A stretch of 55,608 nt of DNA from Beroe ovata (taxonomy: Eukaryota > Ctenophora > Nuda > Beroida > Beroidae). The translations under genes and the position numbers were made by a program. The notes beneath the pieces were generated by a model. The model ran no database searches and was not told the DNA's origin. It saw only the letters and a list, made by a program, of their open reading frames with translations. The DNA lies in contig CAMPET010000035.1 in NCBI GenBank assembly GCA_946803715.1, positions 295,874-351,481 of the forward strand. The letters run 5' to 3'. Positions 12,801-22,661 of the stretch are shown piece after piece. Numbering within the stretch: position 1 is the stretch's first letter; each line of letters starts with the position of its first letter.

Positions 12801-14485
12801 ACTTAGTAGGTGTAAACTTCGCGATACTAACTTCAGATCGAGTCTGTCAGAATACTGAAATGCTGTTTGGTACGCCAGTTGAAGGGCTACGACCATATAT
12901 TGACCAAAAGATTCTGGAAACTTCTCTTGTACGTTAATCAGAGTCTTTATCAGCACTAACAAATACTTGTCGTACAGCCTACAAACTTCCTCATCATTCA
13001 AGGATAGGCGGTGTAGGAGTTGGGGCGATGCCAGCTTCAACATAAGCTCCAAACATGATTTGGGATTAGATGAGACGATATCGTCGAAACCGTACGTAAG
13101 CATTACTCGGAGTATTTTGAGGGCTACGCACGCTGATTGGAGGTACAGTACGGAAGGGTCCTTGTTTAGAAGAGTGAGATGGTTTTCCCAAAGTGTTCCG
13201 ATCATCACAAATGTCTTATTTGTCACCTGTGATGGGAAAAATCGTTAGTGAGCACTGGGCACGATCATTGATATTGCCATAAACGAGGAAAATTTATAAA
13301 ATCTGAATACTTACCTCACTAAAGTTTGATTTATCGGCAGACAATCGCTTGGTTGACAACATTTTTATAACTTTGTAAAACATCAAAAGAGCTCTTGATT
13401 TTTCTCCCTCTGTAGCTGAACTCTCAAGAACCTGGATCAAATGAATCGTTCGTACTGACTTTCAAAACGACTGAAGGCGTGTATTGAAACGAAACATAAC
13501 CGAAGAGAGGAGGTGAAGAATTGTTTGAAGTCAAAAATTTGAGGAAATCAGGTTGAAAACGGATTTTTAGTTCACCTCCTCGCTTTAGCATAAGAATACG
13601 AAAGACGAGAAGAAATCTATAAGCTATACCATGTAACAATATTCTATAGACAATCTCGGTTTGCTGACTGAAAGTAAGTTATGAGTTAGAATCATTCTAC
13701 TTAGGAAACGATGAATGCAATCAAGCATCAAAAATAAGATCGTTAGTGACTTATGAATAATTTGTGATAAACATTTTCGTTCTCAAATCCCACAAAAGAC
13801 ATCAGATAAGCTCTAAGATAATGCAGACAACCTGCATGATTGTCATGAACTTACCTGAACTAAACATGGGACAAATTCCGGCCATGTTTTAGGAAACTCA
13901 TACCGGGAAATCTTAGCCACACTCTCTAACAGTTGGTCGAAAATCTGAGGGAGGAATTACGGTTGATATACCTGGCATATGATACAAATGAATCGTGATT
14001 TCTTAAGTTATTTCGAACTTCCATACCTCTTTGACATCGACTATGTAACTTCTTAGTACAGCAGTCTTTATATTTTCCTTATCATCCTTACAGAGCGGAC
14101 TGAGGAGTAGTTACATGAAGTTATATATCTTGAACCATGGAATCGAGAATATGATCAGATAAACAGGCACATACTTTGGGCACATTGTTCTCCAGAACTT
14201 TGTGACCCCATTCTTCAGACATATGGCTGACATTCTTCTTTTGTCCACGGGAACACTCACATCAAGACACAACTCCTGAAATCGAATCAAACTGTGATAA
14301 TGTGATGTTTCTCACGTCATAGGATAACGTTTAAGGAAAAAGAAACTTACAGCAAGCATGGGGAAGAAATTCCGCTTAAGTTCGAGTTGTGAAATTAATT
14401 CCTCTGCATATTTCACTTGCATGTAATCCTGAGAACAGGCAGCAACAATGGCTTGGGAAACAGTTTGTAGCGAACACTCTACCAT
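9848..14485 (-). CDS. IPO11: Importin-11, 13 exons, 953 aa, complete
   Basis: Karyopherin-beta nuclear import receptor, known in vertebrates to carry ubiquitin-conjugating enzymes and other cargo through the nuclear pore with Ran-GTP control. Exons 5' to 3' are 14485-14351, 14275-14175, 14099-14027, 13944-13855, 13431-13315, 13226-11991, 11904-11722, 11630-11433, 11247-11065, 10967-10854, 10713-10601, 10468-10347 and 10044-9848. All junctions are GT-AG, phases agree and the sum is 2862 nt, ending in TAA. The order of landmarks follows the human protein (975 aa): N-terminal HEAT segments, RALLMFYKVIKMLSTKRLSAD near residue 145, the central 412-codon exon with EESPEEFAFEETR-like and VRLTAASALK segments, YPFINPVL, VLLEDGLMLWL, and a helical C-terminus. 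Exon 6 alone is 43% of the protein; all other exons are under 200 nt. Identification is strong; exon edges are from consensus sites. Confidence 0.93.
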
Positions 14486-15298
14486 CCTAACGTTAACGAT
14501 GGTTAAAACATGGAATTTTCTAGATGCACCAGTTAAGTGCCAAGATACCAGTCATATAATGCAGTCTCTAGCGCGCGGGCTGGCGCGCGCGCAGTATGAG
14601 CGCGTTTTTGAATTCTGACAACTGAAAAAGCATCACTATCTTGCTCTGAAATTTTCGCGCCCGGATCGCATTGACACACTATTGCCAGATTCCTGGTAGT
14701 TCTGAAGGCGATAAAATTTGGCTGAAAGATCGCCATACCAAGGCAGTGTCGTTCTGTACGTTTGGTAAATTCATTCCGATTTTGTTTTGTCGCTGCAACC
14801 CATGGTGAAAAAGTGGTGTTAATGACTTGCACAATGCCAAAGTGGTGTCAACACTCAACAGAACACATATAAAGTGATAACAATAGCACATATTCCGTGA
14901 ACACATATAACGTGAACACATATAAAGCACACAATACTTAACCGATTACCGCTGATTTTGCAAGCTCAACGAATGAAACAACAGTTTACTGTATCCATTC
15001 GTTGAGCTCGTAACATCAGAAGAAAAAGTGGAATTTCATAAATATAAAAGCTGCTCGAATAGACACTAGACAGATTAAAAGTTGGCTGAAAAGCAAGTCC
15101 AAAGTTTCCACAAAACAAGGATAGAAAAAAACGACCCAAAACAATGCCCGGATGAGATTTAATGGTTTGGCTGAGAGTGCCATGGTAGGTTGCATACGGC
15201 AGTCTAATCTGTTGAGCATGCAGTTTCAAACACATCTTACACTTAACGTCAAAACAGGCCTTTAAGACGAAAGGGGGACTCATACGTCATAACTTACT
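14486..15298. other. IPO11 upstream region with a GC-rich CpG patch
   Basis: No gene is recognised. Directly upstream of the IPO11 start, 14570-14610 has a CGCGCG-rich patch that stands out from the AT-rich surroundings and may belong to the IPO11 promoter. At 14890-14925 a short direct repeat (GTGAACACATATAA) occurs. Minus-strand open frames near 14966-15283 have no recognised domain. Confidence 0.4.
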
Positions 15299-15830
15299 GA
15301 CGTAGGGATGCGTTGACACCAGTATTAAATATCTTCGTCATAACAGGTCTCTGTGACGAATGGGGGAACATTCGTCATAACTTGCTGACACCACAACATA
15401 ACTCTGACGTAGGAAGGCGTTGACACCAGTATTCAATACCTCCGTCATTACAGGTCTCTGTGACGAATGGGGGAAACATTCGTCATAACTTACTGACACC
15501 ACAACATGACTCTGACGTAGGAATGCGTTGACACCAGTATTCAATACCTACGTCATTACAGGTCTCTGTGACGAATGGGAGACTCATTCGTCATAACTTG
15601 CTGACACCACTGCATTCCTTACTCAGACATGCGTTGACACCAGTATGCAATACCTACGTCATGACAGGGGCATGTGATGAATGAGTGACTCATACGTCAT
15701 AAACTGCTGACACCACTCCATAACATAGGAATGCATTGACACCAGTATGCGAGACGTCATAAGAGGTCTATGTGGCGAATAGGGAACTCATTCATCACAG
15801 GTTTTACTTGCTGACACCAAAACGAAAATT
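15299..15830. repeat. Minisatellite, about 108-bp unit, about five copies, with two hairpins per unit
   Basis: Units begin at GACGTAGG positions 15299, 15406 and 15514, a 107-108 bp spacing, followed by two more degraded copies to about 15830. Each good unit holds TTGACACCAGTATTCAATA between inverted arms GACGTAGG and CCTACGTC, then a second inverted pair TGACGAATG / CATTCGTCA separated by 5-8 bases, then CTGACACCAC. The array therefore has dyad symmetry at two scales and two TGACACCA words per unit. No protein is encoded consistently. Confidence 0.85.
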
Positions 15831-17369
15831 GGTATGAAAATTGTCGATTGCAATTGCTATCATCACAGCGGGACATGTTCTCATCACATACGTGATAAAT
15901 GCAACTTATCACCAACTACAACGACTGTTTCATTTGCCGCACTTGTGTCTTATCAGAAATTCCGAATTCTTGCATGGGGAATAGAACTAAAACTGAACTC
16001 AATTTTTTGTTTCCATTTATTAAAAGATCTTGGCATTAGTTGAAACACCAGTTATCTGAGGTGCTCACTGCTCAGTGGAACATTCCATGTGAAGAGTTGA
16101 GGAACCTAAATACCTGAATGAGATTTATTAACAGAGTGTTGTTGTTGATATATTGAAACTACTTTAGGTTTGGAAAAATATGTTGTTTACCCTGACCATT
16201 TTAAGAGTACAAAAGCTCGATTAAAAAGTTCCTTACTATCATGGCATGTAGGTCCTCATGATTGAATTACCATCATGTGAAACATGACCTGCACTTGTGA
16301 TTTGGGCTAACCAGTTTGTGAGATACAATCATTATGCCTATATGGAGCAGAAATAGTGACACTGCAGTAGTATGATGCTTTTGAAAAAGCACTGTGGAAA
16401 ATGCACTGTAAGCCATGTACATTGTACATTGTACACTCCGCACATGAATTCGTTACTCAAAAATTACATCATGTTGCAGACATGATTATGAAACATTCCA
16501 TTATTCAAATCCTTTTCTGATGATGAGCCTTAGCCATATATTGAGTTATCCAACACTCTTATTTTATTCTATTTTTGAAATCACATGATCAACTTGACCT
16601 GGGGTTCCTTTCCAAAACAGGCTTAAGTCTTGAATCAAAATTGTAGTGTAAATTTGCAAATGATTTTTGACTTTAGTTGGTTTTCCGACTAATGTCTGTT
16701 TTTAAAAGGGCCCAGGATCAAAAACTAGTGAAGTGTGATGATTCTGGGTTTGGGACTGAGTTCAATGGCACATGGGATTGAATTATATTTTGGAAGCAAC
16801 TTTGCTTCCAACGTTGTAATCTGGATAATAAACAAATGAATAGAAGTAAAAGTAGATAAACAGTTCGGCAGTTTTATAGATAGACTTGAAAAACCATCAA
16901 GAGGGCGTGATACACTTATACACATTGGAAGCAGGATCCTAAGGAATGAGCTTCCTACAGCTCTTGCTTCTACAATGTTACCATAGCAACATTCACTTTC
17001 ATTTCAAACTTGCACCTGCATTTCGTGACAAAGATAGATGATACATTGATACATGATAGGTACAAACAGAATCTGGGAGATCATTATATAGATTTTGTCA
17101 GAGGTTATATGAGCTCTGAGAAGAATAGCAAACAAAATGGTTGCATATAGGTTGAAAATAGGACACTATGTTGCAACTTTGCTTTTACTCTACTCCATAA
17201 TTTTTGATGAGTGATTAGAACTTCAGATTTATAAGTGATCAGACTTCATGAATAATATACTCACCGAGCGTTAATTGCAACCCATTATATATCACCGATG
17301 AACAAAATATCATCAAAAACAATCTTATATCGGAATTGCAGTCAAATTAATTATTTGACATGACTTTTG

Positions 17370-17585
17370 TTTCTCACGCGCGCGCCTTCGATTAGGCATA
17401 CTTCTTACTGAAAATATAAGTCAATGATTTTGCAGTGAATTTTCATGCAATGTGAAAACAAAACTACTAAAACATTGCGCGCGCTTTCATCGAAGGCCAA
17501 AACAAGGCTGATGAAGGCGCGCGCGCCGCGCGCAAGAAAACAGTGGACAGATAACATCCGGCAATAACATCCGGCATTTGACACA
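17370..17585. mobile_element. Degraded GC-rich fold-back element, family B (CCGGATGTTATCTGTCC ends)
   Basis: The right end matches family B at 44546-44655: GCGCGCAAGAAAACAGTGGACAGATAACATCCGG, followed by a second partial AATAACATCCGG. The inner CTTTCATCGAAGGCC / GATGAAGGCGCGCGC arms are present, and a CGCGCGCGCCTTCGAT block lies at about 17378. The left terminus is not intact, so I read this as a broken or rearranged copy. Confidence 0.5.
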
Positions 17586-17673
17586 TATTTTAAATATTGT
17601 AAAATTTTGAAACTGACAAAGCAAACTAGATTTTGATCATTTCACTGTTTCAGTTTGATAAGGACAAATTAAT

Positions 17674-17795
17674 TTGTCAGATTTTATCTGACCTCAGTTT
17701 CTCGCGCGCGGCGCGCGCGCCTTCATCGAAGGCCGAAAGCCTGTTTCGGCCTTCGATGAAGGCGCGCGAGAAACAGGTCAGGTAACATCTGACAA
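17674..17795. mobile_element. Fold-back inverted-repeat element, family A, about 122 bp
   Basis: Ends TTGTCAG... and ...CTGACAA. The arms are almost fully self-complementary: (T)GTCAGATTTTATCTGACC, CAGTTTCTCGCGCGCG, then CCTTCATCGAAGGCCGAAA, mirrored on the other side. The element is flanked by AAATTAAT at 17666-17673 and again at 17796-17803, a perfect 8-bp (or 9-bp, if the end T is counted) target duplication. It has no coding capacity, so it is a MITE-type non-autonomous element. Confidence 0.8.
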
Positions 17796-18244
17796 AAATT
17801 AATTGATTCCAAAGTATATGAAGGCCAATGTCATCACTGATTCATTTACAGCAGCTGCAGGATCATTTTAAATTGTTTGATAACTTCACTATCATGCCAT
17901 CAAGAGTTTGATTGTTTCACCCCATATGCTCTCATATGCTGCAGGGATTAATTTACTATTTTTTTTCGAGTAACTGAATAAGACAGCTTATAGTATTGTT
18001 GGTTTCCGTCTTTATGTTTGCATCTAGATTTTGACTGATATACTTTCCACGTTCATCCCTTCCCCTCATCCCCCTTTTTTAATCTTATATGACTCAGATT
18101 TCGATCACTTTGATCCATATTCCTGGTAGCCTTTCATTTCAGTTACTTATTGGCCTACTAAAAGATGCCATTGTGCATTTCTATGTGCATAATGTTAAAT
18201 TCATTGATTCAATACTAATAATATTTTTTGCCATCAATATAGTT

Positions 18245-19503
18245 ATGGTAGTTGCCAAAACATCTACTCTGGATAACAAAAATGACAGGAAAGATGGAAT
18301 AACTCTGAAAGTACTTGTGCCAGCCAATGTGGCAGGTAACTTATATATCACTGCTCTTGATATTTCCACTGGCTTCATTGTCCATGGTTTCATATTTTAC
18401 CATTCTATGACATTTGGCAGGTAAAATAATTGGAAAAGGAGGGGATTGTATAAAAGACCTTAAATCAAAAATCAATGCCCACATTAGAGTATCTAGGAGA
18501 GACGAAATTTTCCCCTATACTGATGAAAGGATCATTCTCATTGTTGGGAATTTAGAAGATTCTATGGAAGTTACTAAGTACATTAATTCTAAGTGAGTTG
18601 AGGCTATTACAGTTGCTTGAATACTATAATTATCACTGTACTTTCAAAAAGTTAACATCATGTTGGTGACATAACCCTTCTCTAATAGAGATAAGAGCTT
18701 TTTAAATTGACTGTTACTGCTCAATAGGCTCAGAGAAAACATCAAGGGAGAAAGTGAAGTGAAGAATATTCAAAATGTTCGTGAGAAGCGTTTGAAAGAA
18801 ATGAAGTTGATTGTTGCAGACACTACTGCAGGAAAAATCATTGGCAAGAAAGGAGAAATTGTGAAGAAATTGCAAGAGGTGTAAACAGATGTAACCCAGT
18901 GATAGTAATACCTAACATAGAATTGGTTCATAGATTTTGTTGCTGTTTTATTGAAGAACTTAATTTCACTATCCAATTGATGCTGACAATTATCAGGATA
19001 ATGGAATAAAGCTGGTTCTAACAAACAAAGATGACTGGGGTGTTGTGCCAGGTGAACGAGTTGCTACTGTATCTGGTGAAGAAGATGGAGTGAACAGTGC
19101 CATTAAATCAATTCTTCAGATTATTTTGGTGGGTGGAGTGAGTCTTAAATTTCCCTTTCTTAGAGCAAACTTTTGATATTCACACATTCTTGCTCCAGGA
19201 TAACAAATCAGCTCGTCTTAACAAGTCCCTAATATACCCTCCCTACCCTATGTTTGATCACTTTGCATATCATGGACCCCCAGATTTCCTGAATAAAGGA
19301 TCTGAGCGTAGGTGAGATGGGTGCAAATAATATAGCTATTATTGTCAGATTGTGTTTGTTTGGAATACCTTTGAGATGCAATCCCATTAAGTTTCATTGA
19401 TTATATTAACAAGAAATATCTTCACAGGAAAGACATTGGTAAAAGTGGCTTTGACAATATTCCACGCTACAATGGGTATCAGAGTGAAAGACCTAGGTTT
19501 TCT
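18245..19503 (+). CDS. Nova/Pasilla-like RNA-binding protein with two KH domains, 3' end lost at an assembly join
   Basis: Likely nuclear splicing regulator. Exons: 18245-18335, 18421-18592, 18728-18878, 18997-19128, 19199-19311 and 19428 into the N at 19504; splice sites are GT-AG and phases agree. The ATG at 18245 follows an AT-rich stretch and gives MVVAKTSTLD; an upstream coding exon cannot be excluded. KH1 spans exons 1-2 with the loop GKGGD in AGKIIGKGGDCIKDL and an FPYTDER turn like Nova's FYPGTTER. KH2 spans exons 3-4 with TTAGKIIGKKGEIVKKL and GERVATVSGEEDG, close to Nova's QERVVTVSGE. KH2 has GKKG in place of the usual GKGG, still a valid GxxG. The tail is rich in Tyr, Pro, Asn and Arg. 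The reading frame runs into unrelated LINE sequence at the N. A possible later exon is 21369-21440. Confidence 0.85.
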
Positions 19504-19504
19504 N

Positions 19505-20109
19505 GCTCAAAAAACAACTGGCAAGTCCCAGGATGGAGATAAGATACACCCAAAAATGTTGAAGAATCTTTCTGTCAACTCTTGTCAGTACCTTGCAAAG
19601 ATATTCAACTCATCGTTTGAGACAGGTATTTGGCCATGGACTGAATCATATGTCACATTTATAAAGAAAAGCGGGAAGAAGACATACCTTGATCCTTGTT
19701 CATACCGACCACTCACAATCAGTAGTTATATTGGAAAAATCTTTGAAAGAATTCTAGAACAGCGTCTGAAAATACACTGCAAACTAGAAGATGTCATTGA
19801 TGATGCCCAGGAGGGTTTTTTATCCGGTAGAAACACAACAAGATATCTGTACAAAATGCTGTCATCTTTACATGAGATTAAACGGAGGAAAATGACTGCC
19901 TTTATTCTGCTTATAGACTTTTCTAAAGCGTTTGATAGTGTCTCTGTGCCATGCCTAGTCATGAAACTCTTCAATTATGGTGTCAAAGGAAAACTTCTGC
20001 GTCTAATACACTCCTTCCTCACCACAAGATCTGTGAAGCTGAAAGTTAATAATTACGTTGGAGCAAAGAGGATATGCCAACTAATTGGCCTACCACAGGG
20101 AGCTGTTCT
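19505..20109 (+). mobile_element. Non-LTR retrotransposon (LINE) reverse transcriptase fragment
   Basis: An open frame between two single Ns encodes the N-terminal and palm part of a LINE reverse transcriptase: DGDKIHPKMLKNLS (motif 0), YRPLTISSYIGKIFERILE (fingers), LLIDFSKAFDSVS (motif A with a catalytic Asp), and GLPQGAV (motif B). The YxDD motif and everything downstream are absent because the fragment stops at the N at 20110. No endonuclease domain is present. Both ends coincide with assembly joins, so its true position relative to the KH gene is uncertain. Confidence 0.85.
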
Positions 20110-20110
20110 N

Positions 20111-20310
20111 CTTTGCACATTTATTAAAAAGCATGGTTACAGTAGAGACAAAATCATCATTTTCAGCCAGTGCTTTTAACAATTTGGGGTGGACACTGTC
20201 TGGGCCAAAGCTCTTAAAAACATTAAGTTTCTGCAACTCATGTTGGACACTGCTAACGTTAATAACAATATCAATATATCATCACACTTTTTTACATTAT
20301 CAACACTCAT
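20111..20310 (-). mobile_element. Second LINE reverse transcriptase fragment, opposite orientation
   Basis: Read on the minus strand, this stretch encodes LQKLNVFKSFGPDSVHPKLL, the motif-0 region of a LINE reverse transcriptase (KSPGPDxIHPxLLK in the family), continuing with KALAENDDFVSTVT and FNKCAK up to the N at 20110. It is in opposite orientation to the fragment at 19505-20109 and is not the same part of one element, so two distinct insertions or a wrong join are implied. Confidence 0.65.
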
Positions 20311-20433
20311 CCATGACCACTATCCATTCATAGTGGTCATGGCACTATCCATTCATAGCAAAATAATTGGTAATTCTTTTATTATTGACTAATGACTATG
20401 GTGATTTGATGATTGATCAAAGATCATATGGCT

Positions 20434-20576
20434 TTGTCAGATTTTATCTGACCTCAGTTTCTCGCGCGCGGCGCGCGCGCCTTCATCGAAGGCCGAAACA
20501 GTTTCGGCCTTCGATGAAGGCGCGCTCGCGCGAGAAACAGGTCAGGTAATATAACACTAACATCTGAGTCTGACAA
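20434..20576. mobile_element. Fold-back inverted-repeat element, family A, 143 bp, with 9-bp target duplication
   Basis: Ends TTGTCAG... and ...CTGACAA with the family A arms (ATTTTATCTGACCTCAGTTTCTCGCGCG, CCTTCATCGAAGGCCGAAA and their mirror images). CATATGGCT stands immediately left (20425-20433) and immediately right (20577-20585), a perfect 9-bp target-site duplication. The right arm carries extra bases (TAATATAACACTAACATCTGAG) relative to the 17.7-kb copy. No coding capacity. Confidence 0.88.
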
Positions 20577-20650
20577 CATATGGCTTGCAATGCATCAGCG
20601 GTTCAATTGTCAGATTTATCTGATCTGATTTCTGTTTTTTGCAATCTTGC

Positions 20651-20754
20651 TTGTCGATCGATGATAGACCCTGTCGAGAATTTCGTTTCGCGCGCGCGCG
20701 GCGCAAACTTATTCTCTTCGCGGCTTGCATCAGCGGTCTGGCATCGCCCAACAA
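20651..20754. mobile_element. Small inverted-repeat element, family C, 104 bp, with 8-bp target duplication
   Basis: Begins TTGTCGATCGATGATAGACC and ends GGTCTGGCATCGCCCAACAA; these ends are imperfect inverted repeats of each other over about 24 bp (TTGTCnnnCGATGnTAGACC). AATCTTGC flanks it on both sides (20643-20650 and 20755-20762), a perfect 8-bp target duplication. The interior has a CGCGCGCGCG block, AACTTATTCTC and GCGGCTTGCATCAGCGG. An 8-bp duplication is typical of hAT transposons, but the termini are not a textbook hAT end. Confidence 0.85.
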
Positions 20755-20774
20755 AATCTTGCGTGCGCGCCGCG

Positions 20775-20889
20775 TTGTCAGATGTTACCTGACCTGTTTC
20801 TCGCGCGCGGCGCGCGCGCCTTCTTTGAAGGCCTGTTTCGGCCTTCAAAGAAAGGGCGCGCGAGAAACAGGTCAGGCAACATCTGACAA
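20775..20889. mobile_element. Fold-back inverted-repeat element, family A, 115 bp
   Basis: TTGTCAGATGTTACCTGACC and its exact mirror at the right end enclose TGTTTCTCGCGCGCGGCGCGCG and a CCTTCTTTGAAGGCC / GGCCTTCAAAGAAAGG core. The inner arm is variant relative to the CATCGAAGG form in the other copies. No clean target duplication is visible in the GC-rich flanks. It lies directly next to the family C copy at 20651-20754. Confidence 0.75.
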
Positions 20890-20972
20890 CGCAAACGCGC
20901 CGCGCGCATGGAACAGTGGACGGATAACATCCGGCAACGTTGTTTTACAGTGCAAGTGCATGGCCAAATGCT

Positions 20973-21078
20973 TGTCAGGTGTTACCTGACTTGTTTTTCG
21001 CGCCTTCATCATGTTTCGGCTTTCGATGAAGGCGCGCGCGTCGCGCGCGAAAAACTGAGGTCAGATAAAATCAGACAA
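20973..21078. mobile_element. Fold-back inverted-repeat element, family A, about 106 bp, 9-bp target duplication with one mismatch
   Basis: Starts TGTCAGGTGTTACCTGAC and ends GGTCAGATAAAATCAGACAA, enclosing a shortened CGCGCCTTCATC.../...GATGAAGGCGCGCGCG core. CCAAATGCT (20964-20972) and CCAAATACT (21079-21087) flank it, a 9-bp target duplication with one difference. The two arms are more diverged than in the other copies, so this looks older. Confidence 0.75.
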
Positions 21079-21158
21079 CCAAATACTGCTCACATTTGTG
21101 CGCTATAGCTTATAGTTACAATTCACATGTTGTTTACAGCCTCTCAGATCACAGAGCA

Positions 21159-21274
21159 TTGTCGATCGATGATAGACCCTGTCGAGAATTTCGTCGCGCG
21201 CGCGCAACTTATTCTCAGACAGCTGACGCAAGCCGCTTCGCGGCTTGCATCAGCGGTCTAGCATCGCCAGACAA
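21159..21274. mobile_element. Small inverted-repeat element, family C, 116 bp, with 8-bp target duplication
   Basis: Same ends as the 20651 copy: TTGTCGATCGATGATAGACC at the left and GGTCTAGCATCGCCAGACAA at the right. ACAGAGCA precedes it (21151-21158) and follows it (21275-21282) exactly. The interior keeps the TCGAGAATTTCG, CGCGCGCGC, CTTATTCTCAGACAG and GCCGCTTCGCGGC features, the last a small hairpin. Confidence 0.85.
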
Positions 21275-21368
21275 ACAGAGCAAAATGAGGGACGCACACA
21301 CTGTGCAGTGTGCATGTGCACATCTATTATTGAACGACAACCCTTACCCTACTGCCAGTATAATCTTG

Positions 21369-21440
21369 CCAGTAATCCTAAAAGACTTTTCTCCAACTCG
21401 GTACTTGAACAACAACAATGAACAAGATCCATTTAGGCAG
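21369..21440 (+). CDS. Possible late exon of the KH-domain gene
   Basis: After TTGCCAG and before GTAAAC lies an open stretch encoding ILKDFSPTRYLNNNNEQDP and FRQ, with the Asn/Tyr/Arg-rich composition of the KH gene's tail. No conserved motif supports it, and the sequence between it and the last sure exon is transposon-filled and contains joins. I list it only as a candidate. Confidence 0.25.
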
Positions 21441-21990
21441 GTAAACATTGTGTTGAGCTGGAAGGTCTAAATGAATCGCATATCTCAGATGAGTGGTGTA
21501 CAGGTACTATGTATCAGTCCAATGCTAGAATTACAGATCATTATCATTTGTTTTAATGCCACAAATTGTTTTGTATATAATATTGAATATTGAGTGTATA
21601 TTAGGAAAGTTACAACGTTTTGATTGCTGTCTTTACAGCACGTTATTGTTTTTTACTTATTTAACTTATTTAACTTATTACACTTATCACATTTATCACA
21701 TTAATTGTTTTCGTTATACGCTGTTTTTCAAAACAGTTAAAGTTCGCGCATTTGAAGTATGCCGGGCACTCTGTCGCTCTCTCTGCGACTGCGCACGTGA
21801 CAAGTCACGTGGTTTTTTCTAGCCAATCATGATCGTCGCAGCATGTAGGGGAATGCGCAATACTACGCGCGCGCTAGCTGCTGCTTGACTGGTGTGAAAC
21901 AACGTGAAACTCAGAAATATAAGGAAAAGGGATCAAAAATGTAAAAAATTAATGTCCAATTTTCCTACTGAATTGGATCATTATGATTTC
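21441..21990. other. No gene recognised; AT-rich
   Basis: Contains an imperfect pentanucleotide-like run (TTTAACTTATTTAACTTATTACACTTATCAC) around 21656-21700 and a CGCGCGCTAGC patch near 21867. A frame at 21556-21822 is low complexity and not convincing. Confidence 0.5.
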
Positions 21991-22000
21991 ACATTCCTTA

Positions 22001-22084
22001 CCGGGCAGCTGGTGCAGTGGCATGCATATCAACTCATGTTGCAGAAGGTTGGGGTTCGAACCCCATTGAGAGCAAAGTTTTTTC
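22001..22084 (+). other. tRNA-like RNA polymerase III element (SINE head)
   Basis: A box-A match TGGTGCAGTGG (22010-22020) and a perfect box-B with T-arm, GGGGTTCGAACCCC (22051-22064), are spaced as in a tRNA, and a T6 terminator follows at 22078-22083. The acceptor arms do not pair and the anticodon stem is poor (the loop region contains CTCATG), so this is not a functional tRNA. It is best read as a tRNA pseudogene or the head of a tRNA-derived SINE. A single N at 22128 lies just downstream. Confidence 0.55.
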
Positions 22085-22661
22085 TTAAAGTCAGTGTGAA
22101 TCTTGGTGCACTGGAAGTGTAGGTACANAACGTACAAAGACGTGACCTTACATAAGCCCTGCTACCTAGTCTCTATTATAATTTGGCATTCTCTCTTTTA
22201 TGGACGTTTCTGTGCGTTCACCGAGTATTGTGTGTTTGTATGGTAATGGGGAGGTTGAACGTGCCAAAAGTAGCAGCCTGAAGGCTCATTTCTCATGACG
22301 CTGTTTTGATTACATTGCTCTCTCTGTTGATAGGAGAGACAAGAGTTGCACGTGCAGTTTAATGCGCGCGCAATGACAGTCTGATATCGCATAAATTGTT
22401 TCTGTTTTGCACTGAATCATCGACCACACAGCACACACACTGAATGACCTGTTGCTGTGATCGCTCTTGAATTAAAGCTACTACGTTTAACATCTTTCAC
22501 AATACGTTAGGCGTTTCATTATCTGATGCGTTGATATTTATCGCGACTGCTTGAGTACTCAACAGGCTCCCTAGTACCATTATATTTTGGTTATGTGCTG
22601 TGAAAGTATATAATTGAATTAATAATGTTCCATTTTCTGAATTCTTACCTATACTTTACAG

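Larger units (their letters stand above)
15831..18244. other. No gene recognised; AT-rich DNA with embedded fold-back elements
   Basis: I see no conserved exon here. At 16796-16816 there is a short perfect hairpin (TGGAAGCAA / TTGCTTCCA). A minus-strand frame at 16725-16925 (66 residues) has no recognisable family. The GC-rich inverted-repeat elements at 17.37-17.80 kb are listed separately. Confidence 0.5.

Noticed and set aside
15299-15830. Possible CRISPR-like array
   Set aside because: Repeats are contiguous diverged 108-bp units without unique spacers, in a eukaryotic genome with spliced genes.
19397-20179. 260-codon frame joining KH tail sequence and reverse transcriptase
   Set aside because: It spans two N joins (X residues), so the fusion is most likely produced by the assembly.
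22001-22084. Functional tRNA gene
   Set aside because: Acceptor arms do not pair and the anticodon stem is defective, so I call it only tRNA-like.
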